A stretch of 64,000 bases of DNA from Flavivirga algicola (GTDB lineage Bacteria > Bacteroidota > Bacteroidia > Flavobacteriales > Flavobacteriaceae), in assembly GCF_012910715.1 (NCBI RefSeq), contig NZ_JABBHF010000013.1, positions 61,498 to 125,497 on the forward strand. The letters are read 5' to 3'. The stretch's first letter is position 1. The number at the start of each line of letters is the position of its first letter. Position numbers and translations under genes: made by a program. Below the pieces are notes generated by a model. It was not told the origin of the DNA and did not search any database. It worked only from the letters and a program-made list of their open reading frames with translations. Below are positions 9,804-18,623 of this stretch, in pieces.

Positions 9804-10635
9804 GCGTGCTATAAAATTTATGCTTATTAGTACATTGGCATTTGCATGTATGAATGCTACTGTGAAACATTTATTGCATATTAATGCTTATCAAATTGTG
9901 TTTTTTAGATCGATAAGTTCTCTCGTTTTTACATTTACTTTTCTACTTAAAAATAAAATCCCATTTGTAGGAAATAAAAAAAGGCTTTTGGTTATAAGGG
10001 GATTTGTTGGAGTTACCTCGATGACTTTCTTTTTTATGTCTACCAAATATTTACCTATAGGGACTGCCGTTTCATTACGATATATGGCTCCCATTTTTGC
10101 AGCTATTTTTGCTATTTTCCTGTTGCGAGAAAAGATTAAGTTATGGCAATGGTTCTTTTTTGCAATGGCATTTGCAGGTGTTTTGATTTTAAAGGGTTTT
10201 GATGCCGAGCTAAATGGTTATGGCTTATTATTAGCTTTTATCTCTGCCATTTTTAGTGGATTGGTTTATATAACCATTAGTAAGATCGGTAAAGATGACC
10301 ATCCAGTAGTCATTGTTAATTATTTCATGATTATTTCAACGATAGTAGGCGGGGTGTTGTCTATAAATAACTGGATAACTCCAAAGAGTATTGAATGGTT
10401 GCTATTATTTGGATTGGGAGTTTTTGGGTATTTTGGACAGTTATTTATGACAAAAGCTTTTCAAATAGCTAAGACAAACCAAGTGGCTCCGCTTAAATAT
10501 TTGGAAGTAATTTATACTGTTTTGCTTGGTGTTTTCATTTTTAGTGAAGTTTATACCTTTTGGAGTTTATTAGGTATTGCACTAATTATTGGAGGGTTAG
10601 TTTTGAATATCTTGTATAAGGGAAAACAAAAATAA
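9793..10635 (+). CDS. EamA/DMT family transporter, second gene of the pair
   Basis: A 280-residue membrane protein with ten predicted membrane segments and two EamA repeats (FFRSISSLVFTF, LRYMAPIFAAIFA and QVAPLKYLEVIYT blocks), similar to the S-adenosylmethionine or purine transporter branch of the family. The first possible start is TTG at 9793, overlapping the upstream EamA gene by 11 bases. An ATG at 9820 would also leave an intact first helix, so the start is uncertain. It differs in sequence from its neighbour, so it is not a recent duplicate. Its stop codon coincides with the left edge of a 136-base palindromic element. Confidence 0.88.
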   Translation: MEVKRAIKFMLISTLAFACMNATVKHLLHINAYQIVFFRSISSLVFTFTFLLKNKIPFVGNKKRLLVIRGFVGVTSMTFFFMSTKYLPIGTAVSLRYMAPIFAAIFAIFLLREKIKLWQWFFFAMAFAGVLILKGFDAELNGYGLLLAFISAIFSGLVYITISKIGKDDHPVVIVNYFMIISTIVGGVLSINNWITPKSIEWLLLFGLGVFGYFGQLFMTKAFQIAKTNQVAPLKYLEVIYTVLLGVFIFSEVYTFWSLLGIALIIGGLVLNILYKGKQK

Positions 10636-10770
10636 CCCGTTGCACATTTTGAAATCTATAAACCAAAAAACGTGTCGGTTCTTAAAGCATTAACCCAAAA
10701 TTTGTTAAGAGCTAGAACCTACCAGCCAAAAACCATATTAATAGATTTCACTTTTAATGAACAACGGGTA
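10635..10770. repeat. 136-base palindromic intergenic element
   Basis: The ends are imperfect inverted repeats of about 28-31 bases: ACCCGTTG...TGAAATCTAT on the left (10635-10661) and ATAGATTTCA...CAACGGGT on the right (10741-10769). Inside lies a nested inverted repeat (GGTTCTTAA / TTAAGAGCTAGAACC). It fills almost the whole gap between two convergent genes, so it could fold into one long hairpin and serve as a bidirectional terminator, or be a miniature mobile palindrome. I have seen only one copy in this window. Confidence 0.6.
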
Positions 10771-10782
10771 AAATAATATGTT

Positions 10783-11508
10783 TTATTTGACTTTAATAAC
10801 CTTAGAATCGGCTTTTAAGTTTTCACGGATAATCATCGCATTACCTTTGTAACGTAATGTGCAGTCTGCTATGGCATCGATATCTATGGTTTTTGTTACC
10901 GTTACGCTGGCTTGACAATCTGACGACATTTTCATTTTTAGATCTTCAATTTTTAGATCGTAACCCGAAAGTTTTGTATCTGCTGAAAGATTTGCATTTA
11001 AAGTATTTACAGAGCCCAATAAATCTACATGAGCATCAGCAGCAGCTGTAAGCTCCAAGTAATCAACATCAACTCTACCAGTAAAAAAACTATCGGCAGT
11101 TACTTTTATTTTCGCATGATCTTCGGCTAAAGTGTTTTCTAAATAAATTTGAGAATCATCAACCGCAGTAAAGCTTTTAATAGATTTTGTAGTAATGTAG
11201 ACATTTAATGTTCGTTTACCTTTAATTTTTAGATTGTTTTTAAGGCGTATCAGGAGCTCATTGTTTTTTTTAGTAGCGATAATATGGTCATGCAAATTAT
11301 CATTTGCTTCTATTTTAATGGATTCTTCTGTATCAGAAAATGTGATATAAGCTATAAAATCGTTAGATACTTCTACAGAAGAGTAATTGGTAATATCTAC
11401 ATCCCTAGATGTTACGCGTTCTTTTGCCTTTGTAAGGAGGTCATCACTACATGATGATAAAATAAGGCTTAATAGCACTAATGCTAAATATGATCTGTTC
11501 GTTTTCAT
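10783..11508 (-). CDS. Lipoprotein with GIN (DUF2807) domain
   Basis: A 241-residue lipoprotein: the lipobox LSSC places the lipidated Cys at residue 20. The remainder (about 40-241) is a Bacteroidota head-GIN/DUF2807 domain, a right-handed beta-helix of short Ala/Asp/Lys repeats with motifs such as YSSVEVSNDF and ITTKSIKSFTAVDDSQ. Such proteins sit on the envelope and their function is not established. It is the last gene of the ECF-sigma operon on the minus strand. A (TGAT)10 tract lies only two bases upstream of its start codon, where the ribosome binding site should be, which suggests length-dependent expression. Confidence 0.85.
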   Translation of the reverse strand: MKTNRSYLALVLLSLILSSCSDDLLTKAKERVTSRDVDITNYSSVEVSNDFIAYITFSDTEESIKIEANDNLHDHIIATKKNNELLIRLKNNLKIKGKRTLNVYITTKSIKSFTAVDDSQIYLENTLAEDHAKIKVTADSFFTGRVDVDYLELTAAADAHVDLLGSVNTLNANLSADTKLSGYDLKIEDLKMKMSSDCQASVTVTKTIDIDAIADCTLRYKGNAMIIRENLKADSKVIKVK

Positions 11509-11510
11509 TG

Positions 11511-11550
<40 letters not shown>

Positions 11551-11562
11551 GCTGAATTGATA

Positions 11563-11718
11563 CTACTGGTTCATATTTTTATTAAGTTCTATTACAGGAA
11601 TCCATTGAAAATTAATAGGATACCATTCATTAATCTCATGGTCAATTTTTAGATATACTTTGTTGTTTTTAGTATGCACATATTGTGAATTCATGCCATT
11701 TGTTTTTTTCTTATTCAT
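11563..11718 (-). CDS. Small hypothetical protein, 51 residues
   Basis: The ATG at 11718-11716 overlaps the last eight bases of the upstream beta-barrel gene, a layout typical of translational coupling. The 51-residue product is polar, begins MNKKKTNGMNSQ and has an aromatic central part (EWYPINFQWIPVIE). It has no signal peptide or membrane segment and I recognise no family. It lies inside the sigma-factor operon between the barrel protein and the GIN lipoprotein. The evidence for being a real gene is the overlap and the lack of other content in the gap; composition alone does not prove it. Confidence 0.45.
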   Translation of the reverse strand: MNKKKTNGMNSQYVHTKNNKVYLKIDHEINEWYPINFQWIPVIELNKNMNQ

Positions 11719-12367
11719 CATCTATATTTTTTTTATAACGGTTTCTTCCCATGTTGAATACGCCTATTTTAATGCCAAAACCTCCAGAAAAACCATTTAT
11801 TCTCTTTAATGAGTATTCAGGTTGCAAACTTACTCTACTGGATAATCTGTATTTTACTCCAGCTTCTAATTGTATGTATCTATTTATATTATAAAGTACA
11901 TTTACACCGGGTTCAGCAACAAAAACATGCTTCCAGTCATTATCATCTATAACAGGGTCTTCAACATCATCATCAATTAGTGCTACACCACCACCACCAA
12001 TAAGTAAGGGAAATGATAGGTTGATTTTAGATTTACTAAACAATATAGGTTCTATATGCAAGCCACCATAAACACTTGCCAAATCTCTATTGTTATTGTC
12101 TAGGCCAAGCCTATTTATATCCGAATATAGCCCTGCCAGAATAAGGCCAATTTCGAATTGTTGATTGGCAACATAAGCCACTTTAAAGCTAGATGTATAG
12201 GTTTCAGCTTTATCAATAGTTCCATAACCAAATCCCAAGCCTAAATAAACACCATGCACTGTGTTTTTACGATCGTTAAATTCAATATAATCTTCTTCCT
12301 GGGCATTTAGGTTGTTTTGTAAGTTATGAAGTATTAGCAATAAAAGGAAAGCACTGATGCGTTTCAT
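11711..12367 (-). CDS. Outer-membrane beta-barrel protein
   Basis: Translation from the ATG at 12367 gives 218 residues beginning MKRISAFLLLLIL with a good signal peptide ending at NLNAQ. The frame is open 18 codons further upstream, but that extension would bury the signal peptide, so I reject it. After a short acidic segment the protein consists of alternating beta strands (GVYLGLGFGYG, IGLILAGLY, LSFPLLIGGGGVAL, YIQLEAGVKYRL) ending GGFGIKIGVFNM, the pattern of a small eight-stranded outer-membrane barrel. It is cotranscribed with the sigma factor and envelope genes. Ligand or function is unknown. Confidence 0.78.
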   Translation of the reverse strand: MKRISAFLLLLILHNLQNNLNAQEEDYIEFNDRKNTVHGVYLGLGFGYGTIDKAETYTSSFKVAYVANQQFEIGLILAGLYSDINRLGLDNNNRDLASVYGGLHIEPILFSKSKINLSFPLLIGGGGVALIDDDVEDPVIDDNDWKHVFVAEPGVNVLYNINRYIQLEAGVKYRLSSRVSLQPEYSLKRINGFSGGFGIKIGVFNMGRNRYKKNIDDE

Positions 12368-12461
12368 GGTTATTAATTTAGGTTTATATTTATAGACATT
12401 GCAGTTTGCGATTGGTTGCATCTCAAAATGTTTTTTTTTAATTTTTTTTCAATCAGTAATT

Positions 12462-13550
12462 TTATTCGTTTAAGACAATAACGCCTTTTTTCCCTTTAAA
12501 AGAGAAAATACCAGAAGTGGATTTTCCGTAAGCACCACTTATCTCTCGTATTCTTTTACTTTTGTCTATCATTTTGTTTTCTATATTATAAAATGTTTTT
12601 GGGAGCCTCAGCAAACCTTGTTCCAAGGTCGCATTGAACATAAAAGACAAATCGGTAATGCTAATATTAATATCTGATGATTCTTGATTTATGGAAACAA
12701 AAGCATCGGGTTTGTTAATTTTAGCAATGCGTAGTTCGGCTACTTTCATTTTAAGGTTAATTTTTTCTTCCACTGTTTCTATTTCAGCATTAGAAAAATT
12801 TAGCTCACCTTGAATTTTTTCAGTCTTTTGGATAAATATTTCATCTTTGCTTGAAATAATTTCTAAGTCTTTAACATGATCAATTTCAATTTTTGTCCCG
12901 CTGGTTTTTAATAGTAACTTATTAGATGATTGGATGTCTAAGGCGCCATTTTTTAAACTAACGGTTCCATATGCAATAGATTGACTTCTTAGTTTACCAA
13001 ACTTCATGGCTATTCTGGCATTACTAATAGCTTCGTTAATCCACAAATCCCCATGTTCTATATTCGCTTTTAAGCGTCCTGTCCAATTATCAATGATGAT
13101 ATCACCAAACTTATTTGTGATATTAATTTCGGCATTAGTTGGTAAATAAATAGTATAGTTTATTTCAACATTGCTTTTATCAAATTCAAAAGGGTTTACT
13201 TTATTAAAATATTTAGAAAAAAGGCTGGTATTCTTTTCTAAAATTTCCGAGGTAATGCTAACATAGTCGTCTACTGCTTTAATATTGGCAACAATACGGT
13301 TTAAAAGATTTCTTGCATTTTCTTTTTTCTTATTGGTTACTTTAACATTTATTTTTATGGAAATATCATTTTCCTCCCAACCGTTAATAGTTACGTTGCC
13401 ATATTTATTATCTAATTGTAGTTCCCCAGCATTGGTCATTTCGTATATTTCTTCAATAGTTTTTGTTAAAACTTCTTGCGAATACATCGAAAAGCTTAGT
13501 AGTAATAAAACGATTGGAATTATTTTTTTATAAAGTATATACATCATCAT
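12462..13550 (-). CDS. Secreted DUF4097-type adhesin-like protein
   Basis: A protein of up to 362 residues with an N-terminal signal peptide (about 8-24, ending SMYSQ). The body is a repetitive beta-solenoid with segments such as LDNKYGNVTINGW, ITNKFGDIIIDNW, ANIEHGDLWI and MKFGKLRSQS, the periodic G-[DN]-[LIV] pattern of DUF4097/DUF4098 proteins. Three consecutive ATG codons open the frame, so the exact start is uncertain by two residues. The start overlaps the end of the anti-sigma gene by 23 bases, a sign of translational coupling. Related proteins follow ECF sigma factors in many Bacteroidota; envelope stress sensing is inferred. Confidence 0.8.
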   Translation of the reverse strand: MMMYILYKKIIPIVLLLLSFSMYSQEVLTKTIEEIYEMTNAGELQLDNKYGNVTINGWEENDISIKINVKVTNKKKENARNLLNRIVANIKAVDDYVSITSEILEKNTSLFSKYFNKVNPFEFDKSNVEINYTIYLPTNAEINITNKFGDIIIDNWTGRLKANIEHGDLWINEAISNARIAMKFGKLRSQSIAYGTVSLKNGALDIQSSNKLLLKTSGTKIEIDHVKDLEIISSKDEIFIQKTEKIQGELNFSNAEIETVEEKINLKMKVAELRIAKINKPDAFVSINQESSDINISITDLSFMFNATLEQGLLRLPKTFYNIENKMIDKSKRIREISGAYGKSTSGIFSFKGKKGVIVLNE

Positions 13551-14079
13551 TGTCCAATTTTTTAGAACTATTAATTTGTTCTAATAAGTTCTCTATTAAT
13601 TCAATTCTCTTTTTGTAATTAATTACAATGGCTTCTAAAATTCGTTCGCTATCTACATTTTTTTGAAGCTCAATTTTCAATAATCCATATTCAATATCTA
13701 ATTCGTCCATAAAGGATAAAAACTCTTTTTTCTCTTCAGATGATAATTGTGTGCTTTTATTTACCAGTTTTACTTGATAAGCGACTAAACCTTTATAATG
13801 GGAATCAATATCGTTTAGCTCTTGTAAAGCTGCATAGTTTTGAGTGTTTTTATTTGCTTGACCAACTATAAATATATTAATTAGCGAAAACAAACCTAAG
13901 GCTACAACTACAGTGGCAGCAACTTTTAAGATAGGATGGCTCCATAATTTAATGGTCTTAGTTTTAGATTCCGGTTTATTTAATCCAGATTCAATATTTG
14001 CCCAAAGTTTACTTTTGTCTGCTTTATGTACGTCAAAAAGTGCTTTGTTGTCTTTTATATATTTTTCGAAATTATCCAT
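13528..14079 (-). CDS. Probable anti-sigma factor
   Basis: A 183-residue protein with one membrane helix at about 49-71 (HPILKVAATVVVALGLFSL). The cytoplasmic N-terminus (1-45, ending LWANIESGL) is of the size that binds ECF sigma factors, and the C-terminal part outside is helical and charged. There is no zinc-binding HxxxCxxC motif, so it is of the non-ZAS type usual in Bacteroidota. It begins directly at the end of the sigma gene (no intergenic base) and overlaps the next gene, which supports the anti-sigma assignment. This comes from position and architecture, not from a clear family signature. Confidence 0.72.
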   Translation of the reverse strand: MDNFEKYIKDNKALFDVHKADKSKLWANIESGLNKPESKTKTIKLWSHPILKVAATVVVALGLFSLINIFIVGQANKNTQNYAALQELNDIDSHYKGLVAYQVKLVNKSTQLSSEEKKEFLSFMDELDIEYGLLKIELQKNVDSERILEAIVINYKKRIELIENLLEQINSSKKLDNDDVYTL

Positions 14080-14619
14080 TTATAATGTCTTTACAATTTC
14101 AATTAATTTTTTCTTTGCCCTGTGATACTGCGATTTAGAAGTGGAGGGGCTAATCTCTAATATTTCTGAAATCTCTATATGGTCATAACCTTCAATTAAA
14201 TATAGGTTTATTATTTGCTGATAACCAGGAGGTAATAACCTGATGCCTTTAACTATATTTTTGATATCAATTTCTGGAGATACATCTTCTGTGTCTTCCT
14301 TTATATGATACATTTGATTTTCTATTGGTACCACCGGGATTTTTTTCTTTTTTAATTGGTTGATACTTTTATTAATGACAATACGTTTTAACCAGGAACC
14401 AAAAGTACTTTCATACCTAAAAGATGATAAATTATTAAATGCTTCAATAAAACTGTCTTGAACAACATCCTCGGCATCTTCTTTAATATGCATCATACGC
14501 ATACTAATATTATACATAGCGTCGACATATAGCTCATACAATTTGTACTGCGCATTTCTGTCTCCCAACTTGCTTTTTTCAACAAGTGATTTATGAGTGT
14601 ATAATATATTGGTCTCCAA
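14080..14619 (-). CDS. ECF sigma-70 factor
   Basis: A 179-residue RNA polymerase sigma factor. Region 2 covers about residues 20-90 (YELYVDAMYNISMRMM, DAEDVVQDSFIEAF and FGSWLKRIVINKS), and region 4 about 120-178 (LPPGYQQIINLYLIEGYDHIEI followed by the helix-turn-helix SPSTSKSQYHRAKKKL). Regions 1 and 3 are missing, as expected for group 4 sigma factors. It is the first gene of a minus-strand operon containing an anti-sigma protein, a DUF4097 solenoid, a barrel, a small ORF and a GIN lipoprotein, so it probably controls that envelope operon and itself. No conventional promoter is evident in the 240 bases in front, which fits autoregulation. Confidence 0.93.
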   Translation of the reverse strand: METNILYTHKSLVEKSKLGDRNAQYKLYELYVDAMYNISMRMMHIKEDAEDVVQDSFIEAFNNLSSFRYESTFGSWLKRIVINKSINQLKKKKIPVVPIENQMYHIKEDTEDVSPEIDIKNIVKGIRLLPPGYQQIINLYLIEGYDHIEISEILEISPSTSKSQYHRAKKKLIEIVKTL

Positions 14620-14863
14620 TTATTTTGCTAGCTCTAATTTGCTTTAAAAATAGTTTTATTTTTTAAGCTACTATTATAGACAACAAAATAAATAGAGGGT
14701 TGCATTTAATGTTAAAATATTTTTATGAAGCACGGTTCAGCTAGGTAGTATTTAATAAAAATGTAGTTGTAATTTTGTATAAATATGTATTTGGCTAGCT
14801 ATTGGCTTATTCGTATTTTGCGCATTTTTGATACAAAATATCTAACTATATTAATTTAATTTG

Positions 14864-15910
14864 ATGAAGGTACCTGGAAAGATTAACAATTTTAGGCGTA
14901 AGATAATGAAAGGGCTTACTAAAAATATAGGCAACTCATATGCCATTCCCAAGAGAGCTTCAAATAATAAGATTGAAATAAAAAATATACTTATTTCAAG
15001 ACCTAATCACAGATTGGGGAATCAATTATTGTTAACACCTTTGGTACAAGAAGTTATTAATACCTTTCCTAATTGTAAAATAGATTTGTTTGTTAAAGGT
15101 GGCGTGGCTCATCCTGTTTTTGAAAATTACGAACAAATTGACAAAATTATTCAATTACCTAAAAAACCATTTAACCATTTGTTCAAATATGGGTGGTGTT
15201 GGTTAAAACTAAAAAAGAAACGTTATGATTTAGTAATTAATGGCGATAAAAATTCGTCATCGGGTAGATTGTCAACTCAATTTGCAAAAGCGACTTACAA
15301 GGTTTTTGGCGATATTGATGAAGCCATTGAGGCTGATTACAAAGATTATGAACATATTTCAAAATATCCAATTTATAATTTAAGGCATTTTTTAGAGAAG
15401 TTAGGATTTCCTAAAAATCATAATGAACTCCCTGTTTTAAATATTAAACTTAGCGAGGAAGAGTTATCCAATGGAAAGAAAATATTAGATGCTATTGTTA
15501 AAAATGATAAAAAGACTATTTGTATCTATACGAATGCTACCGGAGCAAAATGTTATTCTGAAGACTGGTGGGAAACTGTTTACGGACGTTTAGAGAAAGT
15601 CTATCCTGATTACAATGTTATAGAAATGTTACCTATTGAGAATATTTCAAAAATTTCGTTTAAAGCACCAAATTTTTACAGTAAAGATATTCGCGAAATG
15701 GCAGCTATTATTAAAAACACTTCGGTGTTTATTGCGGCAGATAACGGTGTTATGCACTTGGCTAGTGCTTCTTTAACACCAACAGTTGGTTTCTTTTCGG
15801 TAACAAATATGAATATATACCAACCTTATGGTAATGGTAGTGTGGCTTTAAACACTAATGAGACTACTATTGATGACTGGTTTGTTGAAATAGATAGAAT
15901 ACTGGATTAA
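14864..15910 (+). CDS. Glycosyltransferase family 9 (heptosyltransferase-like)
   Basis: The frame is open from TTG at 14861, but the adjacent ATG at 14864 is the likely start, giving 348 residues. The N-terminal Rossmann domain begins about residue 42 with ILISRPNHRLGNQLLLTPLV, the GT9 acceptor-binding region. The C-terminal domain contains ICIYTNATGAKCYSEDWW and the diagnostic FIAADNGVMHLASASLTPTV (nucleotide-sugar binding, about 299-318). Family members transfer heptose or other sugars to the lipopolysaccharide core at the inner-membrane face. The next gene converges with a 12-base gap. The sugar and acceptor are not known. Confidence 0.9.
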   Translation: MKVPGKINNFRRKIMKGLTKNIGNSYAIPKRASNNKIEIKNILISRPNHRLGNQLLLTPLVQEVINTFPNCKIDLFVKGGVAHPVFENYEQIDKIIQLPKKPFNHLFKYGWCWLKLKKKRYDLVINGDKNSSSGRLSTQFAKATYKVFGDIDEAIEADYKDYEHISKYPIYNLRHFLEKLGFPKNHNELPVLNIKLSEEELSNGKKILDAIVKNDKKTICIYTNATGAKCYSEDWWETVYGRLEKVYPDYNVIEMLPIENISKISFKAPNFYSKDIREMAAIIKNTSVFIAADNGVMHLASASLTPTVGFFSVTNMNIYQPYGNGSVALNTNETTIDDWFVEIDRILD

Positions 15911-15922
15911 AACGATATAGAT

Positions 15923-16849
15923 TTAAAATACATACTCAAGAATTAGTTTTTGACCAACTCGTATTGGCGTGGTTCTTCTAATATAGTTAGACTTACATAT
16001 AGAAGCTATAGATACATTGTTTCTTGATGAAATTCCAGATAGTGTATCACCACGTTTAACAATATAAACCTTTTTTTGTTTTTCTAAACTAGCTATAGCC
16101 TCTTCTTTGGTTTTTAAAACAGTCAATTTTGTTTGCCTTTTAGAATTATGAAGTCCAGGCTGTACCCAGTTTTTGGTTACCCAAATATTTTTAGAACGTA
16201 TAGCGTTCTGTTCGCTAAAATCGAACAAATACTCTGGGTTTATAGACACACCTTTGTAATTAATAACCAAGTGCAAATGGCTTCCTCGGGCATTACCAGA
16301 ACGACCTCCATATCCTAAAAGCTCACCTTTTTCCACAATATCATTGGCCTTCACTGCGTATTTAGATAAATGCGCATAAACGGTTTCTAGACCATTAGGA
16401 TGCCTTACAATCACTGTTTTTCCATGTCCTCTGCTGTAATGGGCAAAACGTACAACGCCATCAAACATAGAAACAACACTATCACCAGTAACAAGGTCAA
16501 GGTCTATACCCCTGTGAGGCCGCCCTCTTCGCCAACCATAACGAGATGTAACCACTTTTTTAAAACTAATAGGCGAGGTATACGTACTATCGTCGAATTT
16601 AATTTCCACAGGAAAATTAATCTTCGCATTTTTATACGGATTGTAGGTTGTAGTATCCCAGTGTTTTTTTGTTAAGCTTAATAAATCGATATTAATATTA
16701 GTTTGATCACTACTTGGATTTTCAACGTTTATTTTTGTTTTTGCAAACGGAAAATCTGAATAATCAATTAATTCGATGGTATGAGGCTTAACCTGTCCGA
16801 AACTAAATACAGATAGGATTAAAAAAGTTAGAGAGACTAGAAATTTCAT
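15923..16849 (-). CDS. M23 peptidoglycan endopeptidase with LysM
   Basis: A 308-residue secreted murein hydrolase. A signal peptide (1-19) is followed by a linker and an M23/LytM domain at about 100-215 in which the zinc ligands are intact: His112 and Asp116 in HRGIDLD, and the HLH motif at 191-193. His160 in VYAH is the usual catalytic partner. A LysM domain occupies the C-terminus (about 262-306: YIVKRGDTLSGIS to VGQKLIL) and would bind glycan strands. It cleaves cross-linking peptides in the cell wall during growth or division. The LysM is C-terminal, as often in Bacteroidota. Confidence 0.93.
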   Translation of the reverse strand: MKFLVSLTFLILSVFSFGQVKPHTIELIDYSDFPFAKTKINVENPSSDQTNINIDLLSLTKKHWDTTTYNPYKNAKINFPVEIKFDDSTYTSPISFKKVVTSRYGWRRGRPHRGIDLDLVTGDSVVSMFDGVVRFAHYSRGHGKTVIVRHPNGLETVYAHLSKYAVKANDIVEKGELLGYGGRSGNARGSHLHLVINYKGVSINPEYLFDFSEQNAIRSKNIWVTKNWVQPGLHNSKRQTKLTVLKTKEEAIASLEKQKKVYIVKRGDTLSGISSRNNVSIASICKSNYIRRTTPIRVGQKLILEYVF

Positions 16850-17284
16850 ATAAACATTCGATACTTAAAAAAATAACACACTATTTTTTATTTTTCGCTG
16901 GGCGAATTTATATAAAAATATCAGAATACGATGTTAATATACTGTTAGACTTCTTAAGAAAAATTCATAATAAGTCATTAACTATATGTTAAATAACTAT
17001 TAAACCAGTAAAAAGTATTAGATATGGACAAGGAAATATAAAATATAAATGTGCCAGAAGAAGCAATTTTTATATTATAAAATTTATGTCTTATAGGTTA
17101 ATATTTAGCTGATCAGTAGGTTTTTGTTTACGAAAAATATGTGATAATTTTAAAAAAACAGTTCGTTTTGTCGATGATTTTTGTCAACAAAATCATTTCA
17201 TCGTGTAATTTAAGAGTTCACATGATTTTTAATTTTTTACGGATTTAATGCCTTAATTTTATATAAATTTTAAGTGTTAGTCCT
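16850..17284. other. Intergenic region between divergent genes
   Basis: No coding gene is supported in these 435 bases, which separate the minus-strand M23 peptidase from a plus-strand gene. They are very AT-rich. The only structure I see is an imperfect inverted repeat at about 17172-17203 (CGATGATTTTTG / CAAAATCATTTCATCG), which could be an operator or a hairpin in the leader of the downstream gene. No clear TAnnTTTG promoter was found. Confidence 0.5.
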
Positions 17285-17914
17285 ATGAAAAATCTAATAT
17301 CCTATCTTTGTTTGGTATGCATGATATGCTGTTGCCATATGATCACTGCACAAGAGTCTGCAAGTGTTTTAGACGAAAAACCTGAAGATTATAAAAAGCG
17401 TAGTCCTATTTATGATTATTCAGAAAAAAAATTAAATAATGTAGATACCATACCAGGTTTTGCATCAAAGAAAAATAAAATAAAAATTGTTGGGACTATA
17501 TACGAAAGTGATGGCGTAACCCCTGCAAAAAATGTACTTCTCTTTATACATCAAGCCGATGAAAATGGAAACTTCGAATTAAGGAGGCATAACAAGAAAC
17601 GTTATGTGCACCATAGAGGCTGGATTAGAACAGATGCAGACGGTCATTATACATTTTACACCTTTGTTCCTGGAAAGTACATATACGGTAACGAATTAAA
17701 ACAGATATTGCCAATTGTTAAAGAACCAGGAAAGCCTGAGTATAAGATTGAAACATATCTTTTTGATGACGACCCGTTATTAAACGATAAGCGTTCGAAA
17801 GTAAAACGATCGGAGGTAAGTGATAGAATTTTAAAATTGGATAAAAAAGAGGGCTTGTATATTGCTAAAAGAGATATCATATTAGGTAAAGAAATAGATT
17901 CATATGCTAAATAA
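17285..17914 (+). CDS. Secreted intradiol-dioxygenase-like protein, ligands missing
   Basis: A 209-residue protein with a signal peptide (1-22, ending MITAQ). Residues about 60-185 resemble the beta-sandwich of intradiol ring-cleavage dioxygenases (protocatechuate 3,4-dioxygenase family): KIVGTIYESDGVTPAKNVLL, then HRGWIRTDADGHYTFYTFVPG, then ETYLFDDDPLLND. The canonical second half, which should supply Tyr and His-x-His iron ligands after the VPGKY segment, shows no His-x-His, so ordinary iron-dependent ring cleavage is doubtful. It may be a catalytically dead relative used as a carbohydrate- or protein-binding domain. It is followed by a strong terminator and so is monocistronic. Confidence 0.62.
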   Translation: MKNLISYLCLVCMICCCHMITAQESASVLDEKPEDYKKRSPIYDYSEKKLNNVDTIPGFASKKNKIKIVGTIYESDGVTPAKNVLLFIHQADENGNFELRRHNKKRYVHHRGWIRTDADGHYTFYTFVPGKYIYGNELKQILPIVKEPGKPEYKIETYLFDDDPLLNDKRSKVKRSEVSDRILKLDKKEGLYIAKRDIILGKEIDSYAK

Positions 17915-17976
17915 GAGTTTTACCTATTATTAAACATTTGATTTTCATAAAGAGTTTTTAACTCACTCTCATATAG

Positions 17977-18004
17977 AACCATCCTAATCAGGATGGTTTT
18001 TTTT
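17977..18004 (+). terminator. Rho-independent terminator
   Basis: AACCATCCT (17977-17985) pairs with AGGATGGTT (17990-17998) around a four-base loop and runs into eight T residues. It ends the transcript of the dioxygenase-like gene. The rest of the 358-base gap up to 18272 contains nothing else I can assign. Confidence 0.9.
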
Positions 18005-18272
18005 GTACCCAATGCAGTATAAATGTACTCACATCTTACATGACGAAATAAAAGTTCTAAAATATTTTTATTATATTTATACCAATCGCTTCGTTTATGT
18101 AAGTGATTAATCTCTCCCTATTAGAATTATAATACAGCTTTCTATCTAACAAATTACCTGTAATAAGGGTATTTTGAGAAACTGAGTATTTGATACATTT
18201 AACACTATAACATATGTATTGTTTATCCAAACGATTAGTAGCATCTATTTTTAATATTAAAATTATTTAAAA

Positions 18273-18620
18273 ATGAAACCACTTAAATACTTACTAATAG
18301 CTTTTTGTTGCTGCATTTTAACAGCTTGTTATTCCGTGAGATTGCGTAATGTAAATGGTGCACCGCAGCCAGATCCATTTTCAGAAAGAGATGACTATTA
18401 CAGAGGCATGGCTGTTGTAGAGCTTGATACAGTTATTAGTATAAAAGTTAGCTCAGAAGATTTTACTTATTTGATTAAAGAAAAAGAAGCTTGCGAATCG
18501 GGAAAACTAAACATTATTGAATATCGTAATACTTTTGGAGGCGTTTTATTGAGCGCTATCACATTCGGCAGGAAACGAAAGGTGAAAATTAAGTATGTAT
18601 GTGAAAAATTAACAAATTAG
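18273..18620 (+). CDS. Small lipoprotein of unknown function
   Basis: A 115-residue protein with a lipoprotein signal: hydrophobic 6-17 and lipobox LTAC with Cys19. The mature part has a RDDYYRGMAVVELDTVI segment and a basic C-terminus with a Gly-rich hydrophobic patch (TFGGVLLSAITFG). I recognise no family. It lies three bases in front of the FAD-linked oxidase and is presumably cotranscribed with it, but nothing in the sequence shows a joint function. Confidence 0.7.
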   Translation: MKPLKYLLIAFCCCILTACYSVRLRNVNGAPQPDPFSERDDYYRGMAVVELDTVISIKVSSEDFTYLIKEKEACESGKLNIIEYRNTFGGVLLSAITFGRKRKVKIKYVCEKLTN

Positions 18621-18623
18621 GCA

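Noticed and set aside
12368..12421. Upstream start of the beta-barrel gene
   Set aside because: It would place 18 polar residues before a good signal peptide.
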